Shown piece by piece: positions 1 to 6,735 of a stretch of 12,598 nt of DNA. Source of the DNA: Bacteroidota bacterium (GTDB taxonomy: Bacteria; Bacteroidota; Bacteroidia; Bacteroidales; Paludibacteraceae). How positions within the stretch are numbered: the first letter of the stretch is position 1; each line of letters starts with the position of its first letter. The stretch spans positions 1 through 12,598 of the forward strand of contig JAFNAU010000135.1 in the NCBI GenBank assembly GCA_017860335.1, read 5' to 3'. The notes beneath the pieces were generated by a model. It searched no databases, was not told where the DNA came from, and was given only the letters and a program-made list of their open reading frames with translations. The translations under genes and the position numbers were made by a program.

Positions 1-481
1 GGCATAAGCATAGAGTTTCCGGAATAATTCTTCTGACCACATTTCCGGCTGTTTTTCAGGCGAAAAGGCATCAAAATAGATTACATCAAATTTCCCGGAA
101 AAATCAGCTTTTGTAAAATCCGTCAACAGTTTTATCAGCGTGAAATGATCTGTGATTTTAACAGCTTCATTCCATCGGCTGTAATGTATATCTTCGAATA
201 AAGATTTTTTAGTGATATCCACCCATTCAGGATAGTTGAGCTTTACGGCTTCACTCACATCAACAGGGTAAAGTTCCAGAGCGGTATAAAAAATTGTTTT
301 ATTTGTATTTTCGGCTTCAAGTAACGTCAGAAAGGTATTTAATCCTGTGCCGAAACCTATTTCCAGCACTTTGATACTTTTTTTTGTACACGTGCGCAAT
401 CCGTCGTTGATAAATATATGCATTGATTCCTGTATTGCTCCGTTGGTGGAGTGATAGCTTTCATCGATTTCGTTTTTGCAT
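1..481 (-). CDS. mnmD: MnmD-like tRNA U34 methyltransferase (DUF752), partial at left edge, damaged 5' end
   Basis: Stand-alone relative of the MnmC methyltransferase domain, which uses S-adenosylmethionine to complete the 5-methylaminomethyl-2-thiouridine wobble base of certain tRNAs. The gene runs off the left edge, so its C-terminus is missing. In the frame whose last codon is bases 3-1 one reads DESYHSTNGAIQES, then VLEIGFGTGLN (SAM-binding glycine loop), TALELYP (acidic SAM-ribose position) and FDVIYFDAFSPEKQPEMW, the DAFSP motif typical of the family. The 5' end is wrong. This frame has a TAA at 489-487 and no ATG before 423, which is downstream of the conserved DESYHS segment. The ATG at 481-479 (MQKRNR, then TGA) is one frame away. 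The usual ~20 N-terminal residues (TxDGSxT-type strand) are absent. See findings. Family assignment is firm; function and start are uncertain. Confidence 0.85.
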
Positions 482-489
482 TGTAATTA

Positions 490-497
490 CAAAAATA
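490..497 (-). promoter_or_regulatory. Possible -7 promoter element before mnmD-like gene
   Basis: Minus strand reads TATTTTTG, matching the Bacteroidota -7 consensus TAnnTTTG. It lies just after the rubrerythrin terminator and about 9 bases before the ATG at 481. No clear TTTG -33 box is seen at the right distance, where the terminator T-tract lies, so the call is weak. If used, the transcript would be nearly leaderless. Confidence 0.3.
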
Positions 498-510
498 GTT
501 GTTTTTCCTG

Positions 511-545
511 AAAAAAGAACCGCTGTTCAATTTTCGAACAGCGGT
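511..545 (-). terminator. Rho-independent terminator of rubrerythrin
   Basis: Perfect 10-bp inverted repeat ACCGCTGTTC (519-528) / GAACAGCGGT (536-545) with a 7-base loop, followed on the minus strand by TCTTTTTT. It begins 23 bases after the rubrerythrin stop. It separates rubrerythrin from the mnmD-like gene, which therefore needs its own promoter. Confidence 0.85.
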
Positions 546-568
546 CACTCTTTTATCGTTTCTGAAGA

Positions 569-1144
569 TTAAAAGTTATGTTTTTCTTCTTCGAAGAATG
601 CCTGCGGGTGAGCGCAAACCGGACATGCTTTCGGAGCTTCTTTACCGGTATGCACATATCCGCATTCGCGACATTGCCAGGTTGTTTCTTCTTCGCGTGC
701 GAAAACAGTATTAGTTTCAACACGTTCCAGTAATTTGCGGTAACGTTTTTCGTGTTCAGCTTCCACTTTGGCAATTTTGCGCCAGGTGGCAGCAATAAGA
801 TCAAAACCTTCAGCTTCAGCAATATCGGCAAAATGCGGATAGAGATCAACCCATTCTTCATTTTCGCCTTCGGCAGATGCTTTCAGATTTTCAGCAGTAG
901 TTCCTTCCACTCCGGCTGGATAAGCAGCTGTGATTTCCACCATTCCTCCCTGCAGATAACGGAAGAATTTTTTCGCGTGTGTCAGTTCTTGTTCTGCTGT
1001 TTCGAGGAAAATAGCTGCAATCTGTTCAAAACCTTCTTTTTTAGCGATGCTTGCAAACATTGTGTAACGACTGCGAGCCTGACTTTCACCTGCGAATGAT
1101 TTCAGCAGGTTCTGTTCGGTCTGTGTACCTTTTAAGTCTTTCAT
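569..1144 (-). CDS. rbr: Rubrerythrin (non-haem diiron peroxide reductase)
   Basis: 191 residues, the usual size for classical rubrerythrin, a cytoplasmic enzyme that reduces hydrogen peroxide to water in anaerobes and microaerophiles. The N-terminal ferritin-like four-helix domain carries the expected diiron ligands: E20 (GESQARSRY), E53 and H56 (EQELTHAK), E94 and E97 (GENEEW), E128 and H131 (EAEHEKRY). The C-terminal rubredoxin-like domain has its four iron cysteines C158, C161 (CRECGY) and C174, C177 (CPVC). All catalytic residues are present, so the gene looks intact. The start gives the family-typical MKDLKGTQTE. It has its own -7 element upstream and a strong terminator downstream, so it is probably monocistronic. 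An oxidative-stress role is known for the family; regulation here is inferred only. Confidence 0.96.
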   Translation of the reverse strand: MKDLKGTQTEQNLLKSFAGESQARSRYTMFASIAKKEGFEQIAAIFLETAEQELTHAKKFFRYLQGGMVEITAAYPAGVEGTTAENLKASAEGENEEWVDLYPHFADIAEAEGFDLIAATWRKIAKVEAEHEKRYRKLLERVETNTVFAREEETTWQCRECGYVHTGKEAPKACPVCAHPQAFFEEEKHNF

Positions 1145-1148
1145 AATG

Positions 1149-1165
1149 ATAAATATTTAATTTAT
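1149..1165. promoter_or_regulatory. A/T-rich inverted repeat in rubrerythrin leader, possible operator
   Basis: ATAAAT (1149-1154) and ATTTAT (1160-1165) form a 6-bp inverted repeat with a 5-base spacer, 4 bases upstream of the rubrerythrin ATG and downstream of its -7 element. The shape recalls A/T-rich PerR/Fur-type boxes that often control rubrerythrin genes. In DNA this A/T-rich such repeats also arise by chance. Confidence 0.2.
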
Positions 1166-1188
1166 AACTGTTGCTGGAAATAGAAAGG

Positions 1189-1196
1189 CAAATCTA
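1189..1196 (-). promoter_or_regulatory. Bacteroidota -7 promoter element for rubrerythrin
   Basis: Minus strand TAGATTTG fits TAnnTTTG exactly. It lies 45 bases upstream of the start codon, giving a leader of roughly 40 bases. No good TTTG -33 box was found 19-21 bases further upstream. Confidence 0.5.
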
Positions 1197-1307
1197 ATCA
1201 TTTTTTTGAGATTTATACCAGTATTTGAAAGGCATATAAATACATTTTTAATCATATTTAATACTGATTTGACCTTTTTCTGAAAAAATATTTATGAGGA
1301 AAAAAAG

Positions 1308-3314
1308 CTATATTATCTGTAGTTTTATTCCTATTAAAAAATTTCGTCCCGGCAGCGAAAGACCGCCAAAATCAACCTGTTTCTGGTTCAGCAGGTTGTT
1401 AATGTCTCCATATAAATTAAATGCAGAACCCTGCCAGTTGAACCTGACATCAGCCATGACGTAAGGTTTGTAATCCACTTTTTGTTTAGTTACAAAATCG
1501 GGATAGCTTCCCGAACGGTCATAATACCCAAAATTCCAGCGTGCTTTCAGACGCGGACAGACAGTGTGATTCAATCCGATGACAACTTTGTGCTTCAGGT
1601 AGTCCAGAGCGTATTTTGATTCAAGCATATCAACATGCTTATATAGGTTCAGAAATGAATAGTTGAACGTTATGGAATGAAGAAAACCTTTACTTAACCG
1701 ATATTCAGTACTAATATCGGTGCCGATAGCGTTTACATTGGTTAGATTTAAGCTAACGTATTTTATATCGGTTGTGTCGCGTTTTACCCAGTCAATGACA
1801 TTTCGTCCGAATCGGTAATAGGCGGTTCCTGAGACGAACAGACGGGTAGTTGATATTTTTGTTCCCAGTTCAAAGGTGGTTGATTTTTCCGGTTGCAGGT
1901 CGGGATTTGCTGCTTGCTGAGGACCTTTATAATACAGATCGGTGAATGTAGGCAACCGAACAGCTGAATTTGCAGAAGCATATATCCGGGCTTTTTTTGT
2001 GAATTCATAAACGATATCGCATCCTCCGTTTATGTGCGTACCGAACTGTCTTACGTGGTTCAGAGCTACTCCTCCGGATAAGGTCCATTTTCTGGCTTTC
2101 AGCGAATGATCCAGAAAGATGTTACTGATCAGTCGGCTGTCTTCGAATGTAAATTTTTGATTTTTTTCAAAAGGGACTGAGTATGGCTCTTCCATTTTTA
2201 CGCCCAATACGTTACTGTAAATTTGTTCATTACGGATATCTGCTCCCAGTGTGGTTTTGCCAGCAAAACCTGTGTAGCTTCCTGTGATTTTTCCGCCCAT
2301 TATATTGGTGAGATGATAATTATGTCCGGTGTACCACGAGTATTGTTCCGCACCTTCCATATTCCTGAATAACTCAAAACGGTCGTGATGCTGCCGCCAG
2401 TAAACTTGCGTGTTCACAGTTGTATTTCCGACCAGATAATTCCAGTTGAGTGTGGTCAGAAAAGTCCTGGTATGCTCGAATTGGTTGGGGTAAGCTAAAG
2501 AATAAAAGCTGTTGGAGCCGAAAGATTTTATCTGAACAGCAGCCTGAGCTTCTATGGTTCCCGTCTTCAGGGAGTTGTATTTTGACTGTAGATAGAAATT
2601 TGACGTATTGAAATCTGTATTTTCGATATATCCGTTCGATTTTTTGTTGATTGCCGAACCGAGGACAGACCATTTTTTGTTGAAGTAATTTGCCGAAACA
2701 CTCTGTGACAGATACCCGTAGCTTCCGGTTGAATGGTGACTCTTTAAAATATATTCATTTTCTTCCGATAATCTTTTCTGATTAATGCCGGACCATATCC
2801 CCCGTTCCGAAATGAATTTAGTCGAATCGGGCTTTTCCTCAGGCTTTCTTTCTCCGGTAATGATGTTGATAGCCCCGCTGAAGGCATTGGGACCCAGCAC
2901 CCGTGCAGCAGAACCTTGTAGTATTTCAATCCGGCTAACGTCAGCAAGGTCCAGAGGTATATCCAGATTGTAATGTCCGGTTTGCGGATCCGTAATATTT
3001 ATGCCGTTCAGCAGAATCAGGATTTGGTCAAATGAACCTCCCCGAATACTAACATCGGCTTGTACGCCATTTACGCCACGTTGCCTGACATCGATGCCTG
3101 CAATGTAATCAAGCAGTTCATCAATACTTTTTACAGGCGCTTTTTCTATTTCAGTTTGATTAATAACGGTTACAATACGGCCGACACCTTTATAAACGTT
3201 TGTTTTGTCTGCGTTTACTTCAATCTCATTGAGTTGAATTTTTTTTTCGGCAGATTGTGAAAGTGCGTTTAGTGTTGTTGTAACGATAAATAACATTGTA
3301 ATAATTTTCTTCAT
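1308..3314 (-). CDS. BtuB-like TonB-dependent outer-membrane receptor
   Basis: 668 residues. An N-terminal signal peptide (residues 1-20, ending NALSQ) is followed by a TonB-box-like LNEIEVNA (29-36). The plug domain (about 45-155) has IDELLDYIAGIDVRQRG, VSIRGG, LLNGINITDPQTGHYN, RIEILQGSAA and GAINIITG, all standard plug motifs. The rest is beta-barrel, with WRQHHDRFELFR, AVRLPTFTDLYY, NPDLQPEKS and a closing NLYGDINNLLNQK strand. There is no N-terminal carboxypeptidase-like or SusC-type extension, which puts it in the BtuB/CirA-like class rather than SusC. It would import a substrate such as a corrinoid or metal complex across the outer membrane using TonB energy; the substrate is not readable from sequence. 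It ends in Ile rather than the more common aromatic residue. It follows a small unknown gene and a propeller lipoprotein on the same strand, separated from them by a strong hairpin. No cobalamin riboswitch core was seen. Confidence 0.93.
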   Translation of the reverse strand: MKKIITMLFIVTTTLNALSQSAEKKIQLNEIEVNADKTNVYKGVGRIVTVINQTEIEKAPVKSIDELLDYIAGIDVRQRGVNGVQADVSIRGGSFDQILILLNGINITDPQTGHYNLDIPLDLADVSRIEILQGSAARVLGPNAFSGAINIITGERKPEEKPDSTKFISERGIWSGINQKRLSEENEYILKSHHSTGSYGYLSQSVSANYFNKKWSVLGSAINKKSNGYIENTDFNTSNFYLQSKYNSLKTGTIEAQAAVQIKSFGSNSFYSLAYPNQFEHTRTFLTTLNWNYLVGNTTVNTQVYWRQHHDRFELFRNMEGAEQYSWYTGHNYHLTNIMGGKITGSYTGFAGKTTLGADIRNEQIYSNVLGVKMEEPYSVPFEKNQKFTFEDSRLISNIFLDHSLKARKWTLSGGVALNHVRQFGTHINGGCDIVYEFTKKARIYASANSAVRLPTFTDLYYKGPQQAANPDLQPEKSTTFELGTKISTTRLFVSGTAYYRFGRNVIDWVKRDTTDIKYVSLNLTNVNAIGTDISTEYRLSKGFLHSITFNYSFLNLYKHVDMLESKYALDYLKHKVVIGLNHTVCPRLKARWNFGYYDRSGSYPDFVTKQKVDYKPYVMADVRFNWQGSAFNLYGDINNLLNQKQVDFGGLSLPGRNFLIGIKLQII

Positions 3315-3331
3315 ACTTGATTGAAATTAAA

Positions 3332-3370
3332 AACAGCTGACTACAAGGAATATCCTTTTAGTCAGCTGTT
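3332..3370 (-). terminator. Strong hairpin between small gene and TonB receptor (terminator or attenuator)
   Basis: AACAGCTGACTA (3332-3343) pairs perfectly with TAGTCAGCTGTT (3359-3370). After one C/T mismatch, AAGGA (3345-3349) pairs with TCCTT (3353-3357) around a 3-base loop. On the minus strand the stem runs into five T residues in total (GCTGTTTTT, the first two within the stem), then AATTTC. The stop codon of the upstream 110-residue gene lies inside the stem, and the TonB receptor ATG is only 17 bases past it. This is either an intrinsic terminator leaving the receptor to another signal, or an attenuator setting the receptor level relative to the upstream genes. Confidence 0.7.
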
Positions 3371-3690
3371 ACGTTTGTAAATAATGTTTTTATTCCGGTC
3401 TGTAAAAATACATCCGGTAAATTTATTGAACATGGTTGTTCTGATAATTCTTGTAATAGTACCATATCAGGAAGTTCTTCCTGCACTTCTGATTTGTTAT
3501 CAGCAATGGCCTCCAAATATATATCTTCAGTTTTCTTGCCGGATTTTAGCAGTGCTTTTTCACAAATATCAAAGGATATATGCCCGATAGATATTTCACG
3601 ATGCAATCCGGCAAAAACAGCATAATTTTTCCTTGTCCACCTGCGAAAGCGGATAGTACTGCAATTTTTTTTTAAGGCAGATGTGTCCAA
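3358..3690 (-). CDS. Small conserved-looking protein of unknown function, TTG start
   Basis: 110 residues, no signal peptide or membrane segment, so probably cytoplasmic. The N-terminal half is basic and aromatic (STIRFRRWTRKNYAVFAGLHREISIGHISFDICEKAL, about residues 11-47). The C-terminal half is acidic and looks flexible (KTEDIYLEAIADNKSEVQEE). The RFRRWTRKxYAxFxxLxRxxxIG pattern resembles short uncharacterised Bacteroidales proteins that I associate with TonB-receptor loci, but I cannot verify that here. There is no ATG in this frame between an upstream stop inside the lipoprotein gene and the conserved region. TTG at 3690-3688, with GGA six bases before it, is the best start. Codons 6-8 lie in a run of nine A residues, a likely slippage or error site. 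It sits 29 bases after the lipoprotein stop, probably in the same operon. The gene is likely real; its function is unknown. Confidence 0.65.
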   Translation of the reverse strand: MDTSALKKNCSTIRFRRWTRKNYAVFAGLHREISIGHISFDICEKALLKSGKKTEDIYLEAIADNKSEVQEELPDMVLLQELSEQPCSINLPDVFLQTGIKTLFTNVTAD

Positions 3691-3719
3691 AATTCCAAAA
3701 TCAAGCAGGTTGTTTGTAA

Positions 3720-5087
3720 TCAGTATTTCGATGGATCAACAAAGTTGTAGAAATTCGCTTTTACTGTCCATACATCTGAGAGAGGGAGAAACATACCCTT
3801 GCCTCCAATAATATAAAGGGTGTTGTTGGCTTTATTGTGAATAACTGAAGCATTTTTCCGGTATGCAAAGTTGGTAGGTAGCTTATTCAGACTTGTGTCA
3901 GGCTTTGCCCACGACAGACCTTCGTCCAGCGACTGCCGCATCTGTACCGAAGTGTCTTTCAGCTGTTCGTAGTTATCTGTGCCGCCGATTAATAACAGTT
4001 TACTCCCATAGTAACAGATGCCTGCACCCGAAATGGCTTCAAAAGTGCTGCGACTGTTATTTAGGTTTACCCAGTGGAGCGAGTCGGTTGTTGGGTCATT
4101 CTCTGCAGACCAGCGTGTATTCAGTTTTTTGCCTGAGGCGTCTATTCCACCCACAATAATTACTTTTTCACGTCCAAGACGTGGGGTGAATGCAGTTGCA
4201 GCAAAGTCTGAAACCGGAAATTTTGCAGGCAATGTATTGCGTACAGTCCAGTTAATTCCGTCCGACGAACTCGCGATATTAAGACTTTTGGTGGTTTTAT
4301 TTTGCGCTACAGACCAGAACTGATTTTTGAAATTGAATAACAGCACCAGAAAATCGTAGTTGTTATCTCCGTTCAACAGGTGTTTTTCCCAGCTTACTCC
4401 GTTTCGGGAGGTGTAAAGCTCGTTGCCGTTATGCAGCAGTAAAATCTGATCTTTGTAAACGATCATATTTCTGAAAACCGCATTGGCAGGCAGACCTGTC
4501 GGATTGTTTTCATGAAGCCATGAACTGGCATCCGCGGAAGAATATAGTTGGGTATAGTTGCCGTTAGAGGTAAAGAAATAATATTTATTGTTGAGCAATA
4601 CTGCTTTCTGGTTTTCAGAAGCGTTTTCGGTAATCATTTCTACTGGATTTTTCCACACATGCAGGTAAGTTTCCACCTGATGAACATTCACTATGATGGT
4701 GTATTCTTTTTTTGTTTTTTTGTCGGAAGCATAATTAGTCAGCTTAACCGGTTTAGAAAAATCATATGCAGTGCTTGTGGTATATGAAGTTTCGGGAAAG
4801 GTATCATTGATTAGGTAGCCGTTAGTACTTGCGAATGAGAATGAAGCATAGGCACTGTCCACCCGGGTTTGATAGGGAAGAGAATCGACATTATAAATCA
4901 GCCCTTTTTCATCGTCGATAATGAATACTGCATCTGAAAGGTTTGGAGAGCTGTCGTTTTTCTGGAAATACATTGCTTTAATCGTTGCATCATCCGATAC
5001 CGATACTTCGGTAGTGGTATTGCAGGCAATAAAAAAACTGGTCAAACCAAGTAAAAATAAAAGACTTTTATGCTGAATAATTTTCAT
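3720..5087 (-). CDS. DUF6242-like lipoprotein with kelch/beta-propeller domain
   Basis: 455 residues. Residues 1-22 form a lipoprotein signal with lipobox FIAC and acylation site C22. Residues ~35-140 look like an immunoglobulin/cadherin-like beta domain (IKAMYF, VFIIDDEKGLIYNVDSLPY, KEYTIIVNVHQ), the arrangement I associate with Bacteroidales DUF6242 proteins. Residues ~145-455 are a repeat domain with propeller/kelch motifs: YYFFTSNG, LYTSRNGVSWEK, IASSSDGINW, VIIVGGIDASGK, LLLIGGTDNYEQ, SLDEGLSWAK and LYIIGGKG. The S-x-DG-x-x-W pattern recalls sialidase/BNR-type blades and the I-x-GG pattern recalls kelch blades. The protein is probably anchored in the outer membrane; whether it faces outward is not readable. 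It leads a group with the 110-residue gene and the BtuB-like receptor, which suggests a partner in substrate capture. The exact function is unknown. Confidence 0.85.
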   Translation of the reverse strand: MKIIQHKSLLFLLGLTSFFIACNTTTEVSVSDDATIKAMYFQKNDSSPNLSDAVFIIDDEKGLIYNVDSLPYQTRVDSAYASFSFASTNGYLINDTFPETSYTTSTAYDFSKPVKLTNYASDKKTKKEYTIIVNVHQVETYLHVWKNPVEMITENASENQKAVLLNNKYYFFTSNGNYTQLYSSADASSWLHENNPTGLPANAVFRNMIVYKDQILLLHNGNELYTSRNGVSWEKHLLNGDNNYDFLVLLFNFKNQFWSVAQNKTTKSLNIASSSDGINWTVRNTLPAKFPVSDFAATAFTPRLGREKVIIVGGIDASGKKLNTRWSAENDPTTDSLHWVNLNNSRSTFEAISGAGICYYGSKLLLIGGTDNYEQLKDTSVQMRQSLDEGLSWAKPDTSLNKLPTNFAYRKNASVIHNKANNTLYIIGGKGMFLPLSDVWTVKANFYNFVDPSKY

Positions 5088-5133
5088 GTCGTAAATATAA
5101 TGGGCGGATATTTGTGTGAAAATATTTATATTG

Positions 5134-5141
5134 CAAAGTTA
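5134..5141 (-). promoter_or_regulatory. -7 promoter element for the lipoprotein/TonB receptor group
   Basis: Minus strand TAACTTTG matches TAnnTTTG and lies 46 bases before the lipoprotein start. About 23 bases further upstream is TTTAGG, a partial -33 box. This would start the transcript covering the lipoprotein and small gene, and the receptor if the hairpin is read through. The remaining gap up to 5231 holds nothing else I can name. Confidence 0.45.
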
Positions 5142-5231
5142 AAAACAATTTGCAGTAATTTTAACCTAAAGCCGAAGTTTTATTATTTTTTATAGAAGTA
5201 ATTGAACTCAGTTGTCTGAATAATCAATCGT

Positions 5232-6008
5232 TTATACATCTGAAAGTTCCAATTCGACCATTACAGGGCAGTGGTCGGAATGAACGGCATCGGATAAAAT
5301 AGCTGCTGATTTCAGGCTGAATTTTATAGGTTGGCTAATCCAGTGATAATCAATACGCCAGCCCATGTTGCGCGACCGGGCATCTGTCCGGAAACTCCAC
5401 CAGCTGTATTTCTCTGCACTTTTGTCGAATTCGCGAAAAGAATCGACCATTCCTGTTAATTCAAATTCATCTAGCCAGGCTCTTTCTTCAGGCAAAAATC
5501 CGGAAACTCCCGTCTGACGTTCGGGGTGATTGATGTCGATGGGCTTATGACAAATATTGTAATCACCACAAACCACCAGATTGGGACGTGTTTTGCGCAA
5601 ATCGGAGATATATTGACTGAAATCGTTCAGAAACTCCATTTTGAATTGCTGTCGCTCACCACCCGACGAACCCGACGGGATGTACACGCAAATTACTGTC
5701 AGATCGTCGAAATCGGCGCGTAGTACACGACCCTCCGAATCGTATTTATGATTATCCATACCAACAATAACATTATCAGGTGGAATTTTAGTGAAAATTG
5801 CTACTCCGCTGTAACCTTTCTTAAGTGCTGAATGAATATAACAGGTGTAGCCATACTGATTGAATGTCGAGGTGTCAATTTGCTCCGGTTGCGCTTTGGT
5901 CTCCTGCAGGCACAGAACATCGGGATTTGCTTCTTTCAGCCAGCTTTCCAGTCCCTTGGACAATGCTGCCCGAATTCCGTTAACGTTATATGAAATAATT
6001 TTCATCAA
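5232..6008 (-). CDS. xth: Exodeoxyribonuclease III / AP endonuclease
   Basis: 258 residues, normal for the ExoIII/ExoA family, which cuts DNA at abasic sites and removes 3' blocking groups in base excision repair. Conserved motifs are complete: ISYNVNGIRAA (N8), LQETK (catalytic metal ligand E36), YSGVAIF, VYIPSG (Y109), GDYNICH (D149, N151), GWRIDYHW (D220) and SDHCPVMVEL (D245, H246). The start is ATGATG; the second ATG (6005) gives the family-typical MKIISYNVNG and is equally likely. The gene is co-directional with and 83 bases downstream of the mlaF-like stop, with a short repeat tract between them. Only a weak -7-like sequence (minus-strand TATATTGC, 6024-6031) is visible upstream. It looks intact. 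Confidence 0.96.
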   Translation of the reverse strand: MMKIISYNVNGIRAALSKGLESWLKEANPDVLCLQETKAQPEQIDTSTFNQYGYTCYIHSALKKGYSGVAIFTKIPPDNVIVGMDNHKYDSEGRVLRADFDDLTVICVYIPSGSSGGERQQFKMEFLNDFSQYISDLRKTRPNLVVCGDYNICHKPIDINHPERQTGVSGFLPEERAWLDEFELTGMVDSFREFDKSAEKYSWWSFRTDARSRNMGWRIDYHWISQPIKFSLKSAAILSDAVHSDHCPVMVELELSDV

Positions 6009-6050
6009 TAATTTAGTAAATTAGCAATATAAGTCGTGGATGTTTACAGT

Positions 6051-6114
6051 TTAATCTTTTAATCTTCCAATCCTCAAATTTTCAAATCCTCTTACTGATT
6101 AATCTTTTTAACCT
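6051..6114. repeat. Degenerate 8-bp-period tandem repeat
   Basis: Read on the plus strand from 6051 the units are TTAATCTT, TTAATCTT, CCAATCCT, CAAATTTT, CAAATCCT, CTTACTGA, TTAATCTT, TTTAACCT. Five good units are followed by one divergent unit, one exact unit and a fading one. On the minus strand the motif is about ARGATTTG. The tract fills most of the gap between the mlaF-like gene and the exonuclease gene, and it extends over the mlaF stop codon (6092-6094) into its last codons. No function can be read from it. Confidence 0.6.
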
Positions 6115-6727
6115 GTTTGTACAGTTCGGATGCAAATACAAAATCATTAAGATCTTTGATATTGAATTCGTGAGTAATTTCGTAAATCAGCTGGTCGATG
6201 ATCAGTGATGTTTTTGGATCAAGTCCGGAGTTAGGTTCGTCGCAAAATAAATATTTGGGATTAAGTGCAATTGCTCTTGCAATGGCTACACGTTTCTGCA
6301 TACCGCCGCTTATTTCAGAAGGAAAAAGGTGGTAAGAATGCTCGTTCAGATTGACTCTGTCCAAACAAAATTTAGCCCTGTTTTCCATTTCAAGCCTGGT
6401 GGATGAAGAAAACATTTCCAATGGGTACATCACATTTTCCATCACGGTCATAGAGTCGAACAGCGCTGAACCCTGAAAAAGCATCCCAACTTCACGTCTC
6501 AACCGACGTATATCTCTCATTCTCATATCCGGCAGATTTCTACTGTCATACTCAATTTTGCCAGAGTCCACACGATGCAGACCGATAATACTTTTCATCA
6601 GTACAGTTTTACCTGAACCGCTCTGACCGATGATCATATTGCATTTCCCGGTTTCAAACACAGCTGAAATGTCTTTCAAAACCTGTTCACCGTCAAATGA
6701 CTTAAATAAATGTGAAACTTCAATCAT
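6092..6727 (-). CDS. mlaF: MlaF-like lipid ABC transporter ATP-binding protein lacking the H-loop region
   Basis: 211 residues; relatives are about 245-260. ATPase of the MlaFE-type inner-membrane complex that moves phospholipid between inner membrane and periplasm. Present are Walker A GQSGSGKT (34-41), Q-loop Q85 (MLFQGSALFDS), signature ISGGM (139-143), Walker B YLFCDEP with D163/E164, and D-loop SGLD (167-170). After EITHEFNI (190) the sequence jumps straight to KDLNDFVFASELYK, which in relatives is the extreme C-terminal segment. The intervening strand, the H-loop (THDMNSVMEIG type) and the following turn, some 35-40 residues, are gone without a frame change; the junction is near 6158. 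Without the switch histidine, ATP hydrolysis should be badly impaired. It lies 8 bases after the mlaE-like gene, in the same operon. Family is certain; functionality is doubtful. Confidence 0.93.
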   Translation of the reverse strand: MIEVSHLFKSFDGEQVLKDISAVFETGKCNMIIGQSGSGKTVLMKSIIGLHRVDSGKIEYDSRNLPDMRMRDIRRLRREVGMLFQGSALFDSMTVMENVMYPLEMFSSSTRLEMENRAKFCLDRVNLNEHSYHLFPSEISGGMQKRVAIARAIALNPKYLFCDEPNSGLDPKTSLIIDQLIYEITHEFNIKDLNDFVFASELYKQVKKINQ

Positions 6728-6735
6728 AATACTTT

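Noticed and set aside
357..548. 63-residue minus-strand reading frame at the start of the mnmD-like gene
   Set aside because: It is an alternative frame over the rubrerythrin terminator and the mnmD-like 5' end; the conserved methyltransferase motifs read in another frame.
5165..5190. Weak plus-strand hairpin TAAAGC-CGAA-GTTTTA followed by a T-rich stretch
   Set aside because: The stem is A/T-rich with a G/T pair and no plus-strand gene ends there.
3315..5231. Cobalamin riboswitch upstream of the BtuB-like receptor or lipoprotein
   Set aside because: The gaps (43 and 144 bases) are short and no GCCACTG or B12-box-like core was found in them.
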